From a bacterium (GTDB lineage: Bacteria; BMS3Abin14), in contig JALHUC010000488.1 in the NCBI GenBank assembly GCA_022865845.1, positions 1 to 6,232 on the forward strand: DNA of 6,232 bases. Direction: 5' to 3'. The position numbers were made by a program, and so were the translations under genes. Within the stretch, counting starts at the first letter, position 1; the number at the start of each line of letters is the position of its first letter. Below, piece by piece: positions 6,008 to 6,232 of the stretch. The notes under the pieces were generated by a model. The model searched no databases and was not told the DNA's origin. It worked only from the letters and a program-made list of their open reading frames with translations.

Positions 6008-6052
6008 TACCCTGCGATGCGGCCTATAATTGGCCGGGCTGCGTACCCTGCG
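6008..6052. repeat. TACCCTGCG direct repeat around a small hairpin
   Basis: TACCCTGCG occurs at 6008-6016 and 6044-6052. Between them CGGCC (6020-6024) and GGCCG (6032-6036) form a five-base stem with loop TATAATT. Confidence 0.4.
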
Positions 6053-6109
6053 GTCAAAAACATCGCGTTAATAGTTACCGTGCTTACCCCAAGATCAAAG
6101 GTTTCCTTC

Positions 6110-6175
6110 CGTCTTCGTTCTTCGAACTACGACGCGACAAGCTGCGTCCGAAGCCTGTCACGCCAGCGGCGTGAC
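6110..6175. repeat. Run of three stem-loops
   Basis: The first stem is CGTC/GACG plus GTTC/GAAC around the loop TTC (6110-6134). The second, GACGC/GCGTC (6131-6148), overlaps and competes with it. The third is a perfect eight-base hairpin, GTCACGCC-AGC-GGCGTGAC (6157-6175). None is followed by a T-run, so they are not terminators. Confidence 0.45.
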
Positions 6176-6232
6176 GACCTCTGCGTTTAAACGGCTCTTA
6201 TCGCTTTGATACAAACCGGGATTGCCGCGTCA

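Larger units (their letters stand above)
5669..6232. other. Gene-free stretch made of repeats and hairpins
   Basis: No reading frame here looks coding on either strand. The stretch holds a split heptamer array (5677-5764), CTGCG repeats (5795-5820), a long inverted repeat (5873-5954), a direct repeat TACCCTGCG (6008-6016, 6044-6052) flanking a small hairpin, and three consecutive stem-loops (6110-6175). The last bases, GGGATTGCCGCGTCA, resemble the start of a common intergenic repeat that continues past the window. Confidence 0.7.

Noticed and set aside
6001..6232. Integron attC site or known riboswitch
   Set aside because: No paired GTTRRRY/RYYYAAC core sites, and no recognised cyclic di-GMP or cobalamin riboswitch consensus on either strand.

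Overview
The window looks like chromosomal DNA from a free-living Gram-negative bacterium. It is most consistent with a Desulfuromonadales/Geobacter-like member of the former Deltaproteobacteria. The reasons are a receiver-PilZ response regulator, a TAXI-type TRAP transporter with a signal-peptide receptor, strong AGGAGG ribosome binding sites, and intergenic DNA full of short degenerate repeats. This placement is inferred from style and gene content; no marker gene proves it.

Layout: 1-342 is non-coding and opens with two heptanucleotide tandem arrays, followed by candidate promoters. 343-1080 (+) encodes a receiver-PilZ response regulator with no kinase beside it. 1081-1225 is a short convergent spacer with a GGGGAC palindrome. 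1226-4460 (-) is a two-gene transporter operon: a TAXI-family periplasmic receptor (transcribed first) and a fused 4TM/12TM TRAP permease, with an intergenic hairpin between them. 4461-4862 is the upstream region of that operon, with a 17-bp palindrome and a second inverted repeat. 4863-4937 (+) is tRNA-Ala(CGC), followed by a strong intrinsic terminator. 5009-5109 folds on paper into several hairpins ending in a second intrinsic terminator and may be a small RNA. 5318-5668 (+) is a small acidic protein of unknown function. 5669-6232 has no gene and is a mosaic of repeats and hairpins.

The two transporter genes form a complete high-affinity uptake system: the receptor binds a solute, probably a small organic anion, in the periplasm, and the fused permease imports it with an ion gradient. 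The other genes show no functional link to it. I found no convincing new defence, mobile or biosynthetic system. The most unusual material is non-coding: heptamer arrays in two separate spacers (one split by a 32-bp element with a relative elsewhere in the window), and the structured stretch behind the tRNA.
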